Source of the DNA: Firmicutes bacterium UBA6806
GTDB lineage: Bacteria; Bacillota; Clostridia; Peptostreptococcales; Acidaminobacteraceae
Direction of reading: 5' to 3'
Assembly (NCBI GenBank): GCA_002452745.1
Contig: DKFC01000044.1
Span: forward strand, 126,130 to 190,129
DNA: 64,000 nucleotides
The number at the start of each line of letters is the position of its first letter. Position 1 is the first letter of the stretch. The notes beneath the pieces are model-generated. The model did not search any database. It was not told the DNA's origin and saw only the letters and a program-made list of their open reading frames with translations. Position numbers and translations under genes: made by a program. Of this stretch, positions 53,176 to 62,384 are shown piece by piece.

Positions 53176-53309
53176 AAAAACCCCTCCTATTTTCTCATGT
53201 ATCTATTCCGTTGCTCATGATATCTGCTGCCTTTATAGGACATCACCTACGATAAAACACCAACGCAGTATATCTCTCTGCTTTTAATTATATCAAAGTA
53301 ATTGGAGAT

Positions 53310-53343
53310 AAAAAAGGCCATAGAAGCATTCGCTTCTATGGTC
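53310..53343 (-). terminator. Terminator of the alpha/beta hydrolase gene
   Basis: On the minus strand GACCATAGAAGC pairs with GCTTCTATGGCC (one wobble) around a GAAT loop, then TTTTTT. Confidence 0.85.
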
Positions 53344-53413
53344 TAATTACTTATTTCATAATAGATTTCACCTTTAAAATATTGGAGATTCCAGTCCTAT
53401 TGTGGCATGTTTT

Positions 53414-54388
53414 TTACACAAGATAGGTGTCCATAAACGCTTTGATTTTATCAAATGGAATGACGTCCATTCTATCATACAAATCCGTATGAACTGCGTT
53501 TGGAATAATCATCAATTCTTTGTTCTCGCCCGTTAGCTCTTTGTATGCATCTTTGCTAAAATAAACTGAATGTGCCTTTTCTCCATGAATCATCAGAACA
53601 GCGTTTCTAATTTCACTTGAATATTTGAGAATTGGCATGTTTAACAGTGAAAGTGGTGACGTTATATTCCATCCATTATTTGAGTTTAAAGCGTTTTTAT
53701 GATAACCACGTTTTGTTTTGTAGTAATCAACATAATCCTTTAAAAAGAAAGGGGCTTCTTCTGGTGCACTCTCTGGTAATCCACCTATTTTTGCATAGGT
53801 TCCGCTTTTGTAATCCTCGGTTCTTTGAGCGCTTAGCTGTTGGCGCAGTTCATAACGCTGATCACTTGTCATCGAATCAAAATAGCCATTTGCAGTGACG
53901 CGTGTCATATCATACATTGTGGAAGTGACTGTCGCCTTAATTCGCGTGTCTATTGCCGCTGCATTAAGCGCCATACCGCCCCAGCCGTAGATGCCAATAA
54001 TTCCAATTCGCTCTGAATCAACACTTTCCAGCGTTGCCAGAAAATCAACAGCTGCTGAAAAATCTTCTGTGTTAATATCAGGGGATGCCACATCACGTGG
54101 AAATCCACCACTTTCGCCTGTAAATGAAGGGTCAAACGCAATGGTGAGAAAGCCTTGTTCAGCCATAGTTTGCGCATATAAACCTGACGATTGTTCTTTC
54201 ACAGCACCAAATGGCCCTGATACCGCAATTGCTGCAACCTTTCCACTGATTTCTTTAGGTTCATATAAATCTGCTGCAAGTGTTATGCCATAGCGATTGT
54301 GAAATGTGATTTTTCTATGATTGACCAAGTTACTTTTGGGGAAGACTTTATCCCACTCTTCAGTTAATATTAATTTGTCATTATTCAT
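53414..54388 (-). CDS. Alpha/beta hydrolase, altered nucleophile elbow
   Basis: The 324-residue protein is an alpha/beta hydrolase of the YcjY/DLH-like kind: AVSGPFGAVKEQSSGLYA, FDPSFTGESGG, the elbow IGIYGWGGMALNAA, and a C-terminal histidine in NAVHTDLY. In the relatives I recall the elbow reads GICGWGG with a cysteine nucleophile; here the codon is TAC (Tyr), one base from Cys. The start at 54388 has AAGGAGG. A MerR-type promoter drives it. Confidence 0.78.
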   Translation of the reverse strand: MNNDKLILTEEWDKVFPKSNLVNHRKITFHNRYGITLAADLYEPKEISGKVAAIAVSGPFGAVKEQSSGLYAQTMAEQGFLTIAFDPSFTGESGGFPRDVASPDINTEDFSAAVDFLATLESVDSERIGIIGIYGWGGMALNAAAIDTRIKATVTSTMYDMTRVTANGYFDSMTSDQRYELRQQLSAQRTEDYKSGTYAKIGGLPESAPEEAPFFLKDYVDYYKTKRGYHKNALNSNNGWNITSPLSLLNMPILKYSSEIRNAVLMIHGEKAHSVYFSKDAYKELTGENKELMIIPNAVHTDLYDRMDVIPFDKIKAFMDTYLV

Positions 54389-54449
54389 TTTCGTGTACCT
54401 CCTTGTTGACCAAATTCTATTTAGTCTGATATGAATCTTCAATAAGACC

Positions 54450-54480
54450 ATATTACCACCTAAACTTAACTTTAGGTCAA
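54450..54480 (-). promoter_or_regulatory. MerR-type promoter with 19-bp spacer
   Basis: On the minus strand TTGACC and TAATAT are 19 bp apart, and the spacer holds the dyad CCTAAA-GTTAAG-TTTAGG. A long spacer with a central dyad is the hallmark of MerR-activated promoters. It faces the alpha/beta hydrolase gene. No merR gene is in the window. Confidence 0.8.
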
Positions 54481-54522
54481 GGGGTTTCGAAACTTTTTTA
54501 CAATATTTTTTTTACTTAAACT

Positions 54523-55146
54523 CTAATTATCTGGCGATAGCTTAATCCATAAAGCAGGTCGAACGCCGCCGGTACATTTCCCATCGCTGACATTTCCCTT
54601 CAATATGTTATTGCCCTGAATGCCAATAGTCCCATCTGTTCCCCAGATATATACAGCTTTTTTGCCAACACGACCTGGCGATCTAAGCCACCACCACCAG
54701 CAATAGTTTTTCCCTTGGAGTCTCGCCAACCTGTTTATGTTGTTCTCGTCTTTTCTTTCAAACCAGTATCTTTGATTTTTGCCGCGGTCATATAATTTTG
54801 ATATGCTGTCTCCAAAATACCTACAGACTTCATCAAGGCTTAATAAAAATATGTTGTCTTGCGTTTCAGCCCCCCCTGCTGTCCCAAACCATTGATTGTC
54901 AAGATTTTCATTTAGCACTGTAACAATCTTGGCCTTATCTGCATCACTAAAGCGGTTATAAAATTCACCATTTAGATATGCCCTCAACCCACACTCAGCC
55001 CAAGTGATATCGCTGTATGCATCATGATATGAACGCTGTTCTATAATTTCTTCTGTTATCACTAAAATCTCATCGTTCTGCCTATTGAGAACTCGCCAAT
55101 TATAGCTGCCAAAGGTTATTATTGACCCTATCTTTACATCATCCAT
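54523..55146 (-). CDS. DUF6273-domain protein
   Basis: The 207-residue protein starts with VKIGSIITFGSYNWRVLNRQ and ends with WWWWLRSPG plus GGVRPALWIKL. These are the family marks of DUF6273, common in clostridia and phages and of unknown biochemical role. It has no signal peptide. GAGGAAA precedes the ATG. Confidence 0.8.
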   Translation of the reverse strand: MDDVKIGSIITFGSYNWRVLNRQNDEILVITEEIIEQRSYHDAYSDITWAECGLRAYLNGEFYNRFSDADKAKIVTVLNENLDNQWFGTAGGAETQDNIFLLSLDEVCRYFGDSISKLYDRGKNQRYWFERKDENNINRLARLQGKNYCWWWWLRSPGRVGKKAVYIWGTDGTIGIQGNNILKGNVSDGKCTGGVRPALWIKLSPDN

Positions 55147-55290
55147 TCTATTTCCTCACAGTCTCCGTTATTAGGTTAACAGTAACATATTGAAAACCAT
55201 CTTTCAATATGTGTAAAAGTTAGTCTATTCTTTTTCTGTGAGGTAGTAAAGAAAAGCAAGTAATGGTAAGGCTAAACCAGTTACAGATGC

Positions 55291-55389
55291 TATGCTCCAG
55301 CCTTCATGCGTGGCATTCAAAGAGATGAATTAAAAAGTGAGCTCGATATAGAACTGAGCATTGATATGATCCTCTCTCCTATTTTCTAA
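55291..55389 (+). pseudogene. Remnant of a TetR-family C-terminal end
   Basis: A short open frame on the plus strand reads FMRGIQRDELKSELDIE then LSIDMILSPIF before a stop, matching the C-terminal pattern of TetR ligand domains (RGELRPDID...AIDMLFGPIYYR). No N-terminal helix-turn-helix is present. The stop overlaps the end of the next gene. It is a decayed or horizontally lost regulator. Confidence 0.4.
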
Positions 55390-55954
55390 AAAAAATAAAA
55401 TCACATTTTGAGCCATTTAGACCAAGGGTCTGTGTTCTTTGAAATCCGAAGCTGGAAAGGTCAGAGTACATAATATCATCGCATTTGCAAAAGTGCTTGC
55501 AAATCTGAGGACAATCATTTTCGACGCAGGCATCGTGCCATAAACATCGATAAATATCAATTCCAAGTTCATCTTTCGTCTTTAATGAAATTTTAGCCTC
55601 CCAAAGATCACTTCTCTTCATAAGCAATGGAAAAACACGACTAAAAATCGCATATCCATATGGCATTTTATCAATTTTCTTGAACTTTTCACGCATTGTA
55701 GGTGCTACGGTGTAACACATATAGGCTTCCAATAATGCCTCTGCATTTTCCATTTCTTCTGAAAGAATTTGAAACATTGCAATGCGAGGTAAGATAGTCT
55801 TTGAAAGCGTCTTCTGTTGAGACTTCGTATAATGTTCTGATGATCGAATTAAGTACAGCAGTTTCATCTGCTGATGTTCATAGAGCTCTCGTCCCTTTTC
55901 CATCCCAAATTCATGAATTAAAAATGTCCGTATACTATCTTTTTTAGTTGCCAT
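55379..55954 (-). CDS. ATC-hydrolase-family protein (PF14196-like)
   Basis: The 191-residue protein has the C-terminal pattern CLWHDACVENDCPQICKHFC, CDDIMYSDLSSFGFQRTQTLG, and KCDFIFFRK, which I recall as the L-2-amino-thiazoline-4-carboxylic acid hydrolase family. The family ring-opens aminothiazoline carboxylate in cysteine synthesis in some bacteria, but most members are uncharacterized. Many cysteines cluster near 140-160. GAGGAGG precedes the ATG. Confidence 0.7.
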   Translation of the reverse strand: MATKKDSIRTFLIHEFGMEKGRELYEHQQMKLLYLIRSSEHYTKSQQKTLSKTILPRIAMFQILSEEMENAEALLEAYMCYTVAPTMREKFKKIDKMPYGYAIFSRVFPLLMKRSDLWEAKISLKTKDELGIDIYRCLWHDACVENDCPQICKHFCKCDDIMYSDLSSFGFQRTQTLGLNGSKCDFIFFRK

Positions 55955-56201
55955 TTTAGCGCCTCCTCAACACTGTCATTATCAGGTCAATTTATATTGA
56001 TTCCTGATGTCTTATAGAAAAAATTGAATATGAATACACCTTAGAATCTCGCAATAAAGTAAACCTTATGCTACCATATAATTATTCAACGCTTGGATTA
56101 CTGCAAGTATATAGGTTGTTCACTCTATTGACAATTGCATGTAAACATCTATGTCTTGTAAATAAAAATAAATGTCCCTTAGAAAAAGAAAGGTATAAAT
56201 A

Positions 56202-57164
56202 ATGCTTGAAAAAATGTTATATAACATGTGCCTATCCATGGGGATGGCCATTCAGGAAGAAAATCCTTTTGGATGCGGTGTCTATCTTTGTGGAGATGGC
56301 ACTAGGACAAGAGGCTATTTTTGGTACTTAGTTCATGAAAAATATTTTGTTATTACAAAGTGTGATTTTATTTTCTTAGAAGATATCGTCCTAAAGATGC
56401 AGGATAAGCTATGCTATATCGCCCTCCGATTGGACTATGGAAGGCACTTGCCTCCTGGTAAAGTTATTGCTTTCTTTGAGGAGCAAGGGAATCCTACCAG
56501 TACAGTTATGCACCCAGGCAACAAAATTGCTTATACCGAAGTTATGTATGCGCCTATATTTTATAAAAAGCATTTTGGAACCGCCTTTACTTCTGCCGTA
56601 CCAGAGCCCCTTACCATTTTGAAAAATATGGGTGCGGATCACAACTGGTCGTTAGAAATGATGAATGCGCTCGCTGAAATCCAAAAGAGCAATCTGCTCG
56701 GAATGGCCGCCGAACTCTATTATGTTGCAAAAGCATATGAGCTCATGTCTGCTTTAATTGATATGGGCAGTGATCGAATTCTTGAAAACAGTGCAGATGC
56801 CGCAGACATTTTGCGTGTTATTGAATATATCAATTCTCACTATACAGATAAAATCAAGCAATCTAGTCTTGTACATATCGCAAATATGAGTCCTACCAAA
56901 TTGAAAAAACTATTTAAGCAGTTTACTGGTCACACTATTACTGAGTACATCTTGTTAAAAAAAGCCGATCAAGCTGTTCATCTACTGTCGGATTCCGCCC
57001 TCTCTATTGAGGAAATTTCAAAGCGTTTGGGATTTGAAACCGTTGCGGGATTTTCCACCTCTTTTAAAAAACAACTTGGCATTCCACCTTCAAAATATCG
57101 AAAGCAAATACAAATTAAGTGCTTTGAGAATCCCTCTTCTACCCAGCTGTTTAGGTTTTCGTAA
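56202..57164 (+). CDS. AraC-family regulator
   Basis: The 320-residue protein has an N-terminal domain of unknown ligand (about 1-200; FGCGVYLCGDGTRTRGYFWY) and a C-terminal AraC double helix-turn-helix (VIEYINSHYTDKIKQ, SPTKLKKLFKQFTGHTITEYI, ISKRLGFETVAGFSTSFKKQ, IPPSKYRKQ). The N-terminus does not look like a standard cupin. Its target is not evident from the neighbours. Confidence 0.82.
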   Translation: MLEKMLYNMCLSMGMAIQEENPFGCGVYLCGDGTRTRGYFWYLVHEKYFVITKCDFIFLEDIVLKMQDKLCYIALRLDYGRHLPPGKVIAFFEEQGNPTSTVMHPGNKIAYTEVMYAPIFYKKHFGTAFTSAVPEPLTILKNMGADHNWSLEMMNALAEIQKSNLLGMAAELYYVAKAYELMSALIDMGSDRILENSADAADILRVIEYINSHYTDKIKQSSLVHIANMSPTKLKKLFKQFTGHTITEYILLKKADQAVHLLSDSALSIEEISKRLGFETVAGFSTSFKKQLGIPPSKYRKQIQIKCFENPSSTQLFRFS

Positions 57165-57314
57165 GTATCTAAAAATACATACTGAGTTTATGCTCATATG
57201 GGTTTGCGGCAATGTTGGAAAGGCCAATTCGGTTTTACAGCCATGCAGAAATGTTAAAATTACAGCCGTGCAAAACTGATAGGTTCTATTTTATATATTC
57301 TGCTTTATATTCTA

Positions 57315-57339
57315 CACGGCTTATTGGCAATAAGCCGTG
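57315..57339 (+). terminator. Terminator after the AraC gene
   Basis: CACGGCTTATT pairs perfectly with AATAAGCCGTG around a GGC loop, followed by a weak T-tract. Two imperfect copies of TTACAGCC-TGCA lie at about 57235-57273. The rest of the 57165-57487 gap shows no gene. Confidence 0.6.
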
Positions 57340-57487
57340 CATTTTCACAATTGTTGGTTGACCAAAAAACGATATCCAGTATGCCTATATTTAGCCCTTA
57401 ACAAGTACGCGTTATACCTCTAAGAAAGATGGGTATAAAAATAAATCAATATGAATTAAAAATTTATACGACACAGAGGAGAGTCAT

Positions 57488-58093
57488 ATGTCGAGTAACC
57501 GATTAGAAGCCTTTAGTGATGCTGTTATTGCCATTGTCATTACACTTATGGTGCTGGATATTCCACTACCTAAAGAATTTGATATAGGCGCAATCGTCGA
57601 GTTATTGCGTGCCATTATTGTACTTTTTGTCACGTTTATTGTCATAGGAGCTCAATGGGTAAGACATCATAACTTATTTTCAATTTGTAATGAAGTCAGT
57701 GCCAAGGTTCTATGGCGAAACATCATCTATTTATTTTTCATCACGTTATTTCCCGTTTTCACAAAGTGGGTTATTGAAAATCCAAATCAGGTAGTTCCAG
57801 CACTTGGGTATGACATTATATTCTTTTTAATATTTATGAGCTTTCACTCTATGCAAAGAGTTATTTTCGAGGGAATCGAAAAGGGCAAGATCGAGGAAAT
57901 AAAAAAGCTGAGACAAGCGAAAAGCAACAAATTCACACGCATGTTTGTCGCTCTCATTTTTCTCAGCATCATAGCAATATTGGGTTTTTCTTTTATTTAT
58001 CCTGCTATTTCAATTGTTTTTTTTATTGTTCTGCCAGTGGTGTCATCGCTAATCAATCTGTGGAATGATAAACACGAAGGTAATCTGAGATGA
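57488..58093 (+). CDS. TMEM175-family potassium channel-like protein
   Basis: The 201-residue membrane protein has about six helices and the family marker RLEAFSDAVIAIVITLMVL near the start (FSD motif, DUF1211). Bacterial TMEM175 proteins are potassium-leak channels (family knowledge). GAGGAG precedes the ATG. It is convergent with the methyltransferase fusion gene with a 14-bp gap. Confidence 0.87.
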   Translation: MSSNRLEAFSDAVIAIVITLMVLDIPLPKEFDIGAIVELLRAIIVLFVTFIVIGAQWVRHHNLFSICNEVSAKVLWRNIIYLFFITLFPVFTKWVIENPNQVVPALGYDIIFFLIFMSFHSMQRVIFEGIEKGKIEEIKKLRQAKSNKFTRMFVALIFLSIIAILGFSFIYPAISIVFFIVLPVVSSLINLWNDKHEGNLR

Positions 58094-58107
58094 ATCCCAG
58101 TCGAAAT

Positions 58108-59175
58108 CTATAATTTCCTGGCTTTAATCACAAAGGCAGTTGGCAACATCAGAGCTTTTTTCCCGAAATCAGTCTCTGAGTTCATTGCCCTCTCTTTATC
58201 TGTTTCTTCGATGAATGATTCTATAACAAAACCGTTTCTTGCCAATGCGTTGATATACGTACTCATCTTGCGATTAGAGAGCATAATCGCTTTATCGCTC
58301 ATGTCCCCACAATACCATTCTTCATTAAAATAGGAATTGCTAAACACGAGTTTTCCACCTTCAAAGGATACGCATTTATGAATCGGATGTGACCACCCAA
58401 ATATAAATAATCCCTCTTTTTTTAAGTAAGAATGTATGAGCTCAAAGGTTTTATCGAGATTTGTACTCCATCCAATTCCATATACAGAATAAACCAAATC
58501 AAAATAATCAGTTGGCAACCCACATCGATTTTCCATGGGTGAGCAGACGAGCTTTGCGTCAATTGATTCTGTTTGAAGATACGCCTTAGTTCGTTTAATT
58601 TGATTTTCAGAGATATCTATTCCCCACAATTCAGTTGCACCCAAATCCGCAACATATTTTAAGGAACGTCCATTTCCGCAGCCTATTTCCAGCACACTTT
58701 TGTTTGACAAGTTGCCAAGTAGCTTTAGCTTTTCCTCTGTTGGCAAATATCCCCCCCATTTAGGCAGTGCCGTCACGCCTAAAAACTCACTGCCTATGGT
58801 ATCCCAAAACTCAGTATTCGTCCGATGCGTTGCACTTACATTTAGGTCAATATTAGCAACTTTTCCCAACGCTCTCCCACCGACAATATTTTCTTTGTTC
58901 TTCTCCGAATCCTCAATAAGTTTCATTATGTTTTCCTCCGCTTTCTTTTTATAGTTTGCATCGGTCAACTTTTCTCCTGAAAATAACTCATTTAGATTAA
59001 TTTTTAATATTTTGCAAAGTGGCAGCATCAGAGATAATTCGGGCATCCCGTTTCCACACTCCCATTTACTCACTGTTTTACTACTGATTCCAATGAGTTC
59101 GGCCAATTCATTCTGGGTTAAATTCAGTTGCTTTCTCATGGTTGCAATGAACTTTCCTACTTTCACTTGTTCCAA
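58108..59175 (-). CDS. HTH-SAM methyltransferase fusion
   Basis: The 355-residue protein joins an N-terminal Cro/CI-type helix-turn-helix (about 5-65; MRKQLNLTQNELAELIGISS, KTVSKWECGNGMPEL) to a class I SAM methyltransferase (about 145-350; VLEIGCGNGRSLKYV, DLVYSVYGIGWS, GWSHPIHKCVSFEGG). Such fusions may sense or modify a toxic compound or act as self-regulated methylases. The start is a TTG with AAAGGTGG upstream. A GTG three codons later is an alternative. Confidence 0.82.
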   Translation of the reverse strand: MEQVKVGKFIATMRKQLNLTQNELAELIGISSKTVSKWECGNGMPELSLMLPLCKILKINLNELFSGEKLTDANYKKKAEENIMKLIEDSEKNKENIVGGRALGKVANIDLNVSATHRTNTEFWDTIGSEFLGVTALPKWGGYLPTEEKLKLLGNLSNKSVLEIGCGNGRSLKYVADLGATELWGIDISENQIKRTKAYLQTESIDAKLVCSPMENRCGLPTDYFDLVYSVYGIGWSTNLDKTFELIHSYLKKEGLFIFGWSHPIHKCVSFEGGKLVFSNSYFNEEWYCGDMSDKAIMLSNRKMSTYINALARNGFVIESFIEETDKERAMNSETDFGKKALMLPTAFVIKARKL

Positions 59176-59304
59176 ACCGACACCACCTTTCTACGAGAAT
59201 ATTATATTTCAGACACTCATAGAAAAACACCCACGAACCGTAGACTGTCTGAACCACCACGGAGTTCACATATCCCTTTTATATTTCATGTAAAGACAAT
59301 TCCT

Positions 59305-59736
59305 TTAAAGAGAAGATTTACGCCACATCATTAAATATTCTATTTCATTGGTGTTTTCATCCGTCTTTTCTTGCCGAATTACAAACTGTTCTCTTTGATA
59401 AAACGCTATGGCCTTTTCATTCTTTTGATAGACCGTTAAACTCAGCTCATCATAGACCGCCTTTGCTCTTTCAAGTAGCTGCCTTCCAATGCCCTGCGAT
59501 TGCACTTCATTTGATACAAAGATTCCCGCTATATAGCCATTATCAACTCCCATAAAAGCCATGACTTTTCCATCTCTCTCATGTACAAATAATTCAGCGT
59601 TTGGAAGCATCTCCTTAACCAGCTCATAATTGCTTGTCCAATAATCTCTGTGAATAAAACTGTGGGCCTGTATATTAGTGGACAACCATAAATCCATCAC
59701 GTCCTCAAAGTCTTTTGTTTTAAATTTTCTAATCAT
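59305..59736 (-). CDS. GNAT acetyltransferase, YjaB-like
   Basis: The 143-residue GNAT has MIRKFKTKDFEDVMDLWLST at the start, the acetyl-CoA loop QSQGIGRQLLERAKAV, and KNEKAIAFYQREQF, as in YjaB/YafP-type enzymes. The substrate is unknown. GGAGG precedes the ATG. It lies downstream of the Vat-like gene in the same direction with about 50 bp between, so they may be co-transcribed. Confidence 0.82.
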   Translation of the reverse strand: MIRKFKTKDFEDVMDLWLSTNIQAHSFIHRDYWTSNYELVKEMLPNAELFVHERDGKVMAFMGVDNGYIAGIFVSNEVQSQGIGRQLLERAKAVYDELSLTVYQKNEKAIAFYQREQFVIRQEKTDENTNEIEYLMMWRKSSL

Positions 59737-59784
59737 ATTGTCCTCCAGTAAACTCCTATCTGATTTTAACTACGGTTTTAATAA

Positions 59785-60405
59785 TTAAAATAAGCCCTTC
59801 CCAGACGTTAGGTTTTCAAGATTTTCAAATAACTTCTCTTCATCCCAGTTCCACCATTGAAGTTTTAGTAAGCGTTCAATTTTTTCATCACTGAAGCGTT
59901 TCTTAATGAACTTTGCTGGATTGCCCCCATAAATTGCATAGGGTTCTATATTTTTAGTCACTGTTGAGTTGGCTGCAATAATAGCGCCATCCCCAATTTT
60001 AACACCCGGCATAATGGTGACGTTCTGACCTATCCAAACATCATTCCCAATTACCGTGTCGCCCTTAAAAGGGAACTCTTCTGTTGAAGGTGTAACCTTT
60101 TCCCACCCAGAACCAAAGATATTGAAGGGGTAGGTTGTAATTCCATCCATTCTGTGGTTTGCGCCGTTCATAATAAATCTAATATTCTCTGCAATAGCAC
60201 AAAATTTTCCTATTATGAGTTTATCCCCTATGAATTCATAATGATGCTCAATACGCTCATAAAATTTCTCCGGTGATTTTTTGTTATCACTGTAATAAGT
60301 GTATTCCCCAATTTCAACATTTACCTTCTTGGGTAAATTACTGATATAACAAACTGTTTTTATATTTTCATTTGGATAAAGTTTCGTCTTATCTGGACCT
60401 TTCAT
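59785..60405 (-). CDS. Vat/xenobiotic O-acetyltransferase-like protein
   Basis: The 206-residue left-handed beta-helix protein is of the CatB/Vat family: IGKFCAIAENIRFIMNGANH (the NH histidine is the catalytic base), hexapeptide repeats IGNDVWIGQNVTIMPGVKIG, and a C-terminal LKLQWWNWDEEK. Vat enzymes acetylate group A streptogramins; a CatB-like chloramphenicol substrate is also possible. AAAGGAG precedes the ATG. The leader carries two terminators, which suggests induced expression. Confidence 0.85.
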   Translation of the reverse strand: MKGPDKTKLYPNENIKTVCYISNLPKKVNVEIGEYTYYSDNKKSPEKFYERIEHHYEFIGDKLIIGKFCAIAENIRFIMNGANHRMDGITTYPFNIFGSGWEKVTPSTEEFPFKGDTVIGNDVWIGQNVTIMPGVKIGDGAIIAANSTVTKNIEPYAIYGGNPAKFIKKRFSDEKIERLLKLQWWNWDEEKLFENLENLTSGKGLF

Positions 60406-60445
60406 AAACTATCCACTCCTTTCTAATCTAAAGCTCAAATTTAAT

Positions 60446-60467
60446 AAAAAATCGGACACTCAGTCCG
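60446..60467 (-). terminator. Second leader terminator before the Vat-like gene
   Basis: On the minus strand CGGAC-TGAGT-GTCCG is followed by ATTTTTT. It lies 48 bp before the ATG and downstream of the first leader terminator. Confidence 0.75.
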
Positions 60468-60502
60468 CCCTCTCTACTGGATTGCCTGCGCAATGGCATA
60501 AA

Positions 60503-60541
60503 TAAAAAAAACCTTTCCAAGCTATAAAGTCATGGAAAGGT
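60503..60541 (-). terminator. First leader terminator before the Vat-like gene
   Basis: On the minus strand ACCTTTCCA pairs with TGGAAAGGT around 13 bases, followed by TTTTTTTT. It might instead end the symporter transcript, which stops about 350 bp upstream. The remaining 60542-60887 shows no gene. Confidence 0.75.
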
Positions 60542-60887
60542 CATAAGAATCATTTTACAAATTGATATTAAAACACAGCCGTCAATATTAGACTAATCAT
60601 ATGCTACAAATCAATTAAATACGATGCACTTAGAATCTTATCCAAAACCCATAGTCAACTACTAGAATACACAACACCCTCTCAAAAAGAAGAGATTCAT
60701 GTGAATTCCCCTGCACGACTACAACTCCTAAAAACTGAATAAGATTATCTAATCATTTTACCATTTTACCTCATCATATTTATTCGTAAATATAGAATAG
60801 ATTATACGCTATTTGAATCATGAAGTCAAAGTTTCTATATTCAAGCGATAACCGCTACCTCTAAATTCAATTGTGGATTCAGCATTT

Positions 60888-62339
60888 TCAAGCGGCATTT
60901 TGATTTACGTCTCTTTCTTTGGCATCATCTCCATTCTGCTCCCAGCACTCAGCATGAAGTAATCCTTCTATGGATTCAGCGTGGAAAACAGGATCTTTAC
61001 CCGCTCTTTTCTGAGCAATAAAGTCCTCAAGTACTTTTAGGACAACTTTTCTAAGTTTAAAGATGACAAGCAGGTTCATAATTGCCATGAGCCCCATAAA
61101 TAAATCCGCCATATTCCAAACAATGTCAAGCGATGACAACGAGCCCCAAAAGACCATGCCAATTACAGATAATCTAAATAGCGTTAAAACGGTTTTACTG
61201 CCATTCATGAATTCAATATTGGATTCTCCATAATAGTAATTCCCAAGTATAGAACTGAATGCAAACAGAAATATACAAGTTGCAATAAACAGGTTGCCCC
61301 ACGCACCAACCTGTGAAGAAAGGGCTGCTTGCGTCAATTGTATCCCCGTGAGATTCGCACTCTCTGGAATACTTGAAACCAATATGATAAAAGCTGTCGA
61401 GCTACAAATCACAATCGTATCAATAAACACACCAAATACTTGCATGATGGCTTGTTTTACAGGATGGCTCACTTCTGCTGTGGCCGCGGCATTCGGTGCA
61501 CTTCCCATACCCGCTTCATTTGAGAAGAGGCCTCTCTTGATCCCCATCATAATGGTTGCACCAAGCCCACCACCTGTCACTTGCTCAATACCAAACGCAC
61601 CTTCAAAAATCAATCTGAATATATTGGGAAGTTCAGTTATATTTTTAAAGACGACAAAAAATGCAACGCAAACATATGCAACTGCCATGACAGGTACAAT
61701 AACTTCTGCTACTTGAGCAATTCTCTTGACACCACCAAATATAACCAATGCTGTTAGCGAAATTAAGATTAAAGCACCAACCACTTTACTCAGACCAAAT
61801 GCCCCTTCAAGTGAAGAAATGATCGTATTCGCCTGAACTGAGTTGAATACCAGTCCAAATGAAATCGTAATTAATATTGAAAATATGATACCTAAATTTC
61901 TCTTGCCAAGGGCTTTCTCCATATAGTATGCAGGTCCGCCTCTATAGCCATTTTTATCTTTAACTTTATAGATTTGCGCCAGTGTATTTTCAACAAAGCT
62001 CGAAGCAGATCCCAAAAGTGCGATAATCCACATCCAAAAAATTGCACCTGGCCCGCCAACTGTAACTGCTATGGCAACGCCTGCTAAGTTCCCTGTGCCA
62101 ACATGAGAAGCAACGCTTATGCAAAATGCCTGAAAGGATGAAACCCCTGCTTTTGCCTTGCCTTCCACAGCTTTTTTACTACCACCCAAAATCTTAAAGG
62201 TTTCAAAGAAAAATCTAAACTGTGAAAACTTGAGATAAATTGTAAAATAAACCCCTACTGCTATAAGTAAAAAAATCAGAACATACGACCAGAGCAAGTT
62301 ATTTCCAAATGATATAAAATCATTGATAAAATCCAACAT
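60888..62339 (-). CDS. AGCS-family alanine/glycine:sodium symporter
   Basis: The 483-residue transporter has about eleven helices and the AGCS signature GGPAYYMEKALGKR with SHVGTGNLAGVAIAVTVGGPGA near the start and KRGLFSNEAGMGSAPNAAA in the middle. It imports neutral amino acids with Na+. It forms a pair with glutaminase, in the same order as ybgJ-glnT/alsT pairs in bacilli. GGGGGATC lies upstream of the ATG. Confidence 0.9.
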   Translation of the reverse strand: MLDFINDFISFGNNLLWSYVLIFLLIAVGVYFTIYLKFSQFRFFFETFKILGGSKKAVEGKAKAGVSSFQAFCISVASHVGTGNLAGVAIAVTVGGPGAIFWMWIIALLGSASSFVENTLAQIYKVKDKNGYRGGPAYYMEKALGKRNLGIIFSILITISFGLVFNSVQANTIISSLEGAFGLSKVVGALILISLTALVIFGGVKRIAQVAEVIVPVMAVAYVCVAFFVVFKNITELPNIFRLIFEGAFGIEQVTGGGLGATIMMGIKRGLFSNEAGMGSAPNAAATAEVSHPVKQAIMQVFGVFIDTIVICSSTAFIILVSSIPESANLTGIQLTQAALSSQVGAWGNLFIATCIFLFAFSSILGNYYYGESNIEFMNGSKTVLTLFRLSVIGMVFWGSLSSLDIVWNMADLFMGLMAIMNLLVIFKLRKVVLKVLEDFIAQKRAGKDPVFHAESIEGLLHAECWEQNGDDAKERDVNQNAA

Positions 62340-62384
62340 TTAATGATCCCCCTTTTATTTTTTTGATTTTAAAGTACTTTTAAC

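Noticed and set aside
61294..61716. 140-codon open frame opposite the AGCS symporter
   Set aside because: Antisense shadow of a clear transporter gene.
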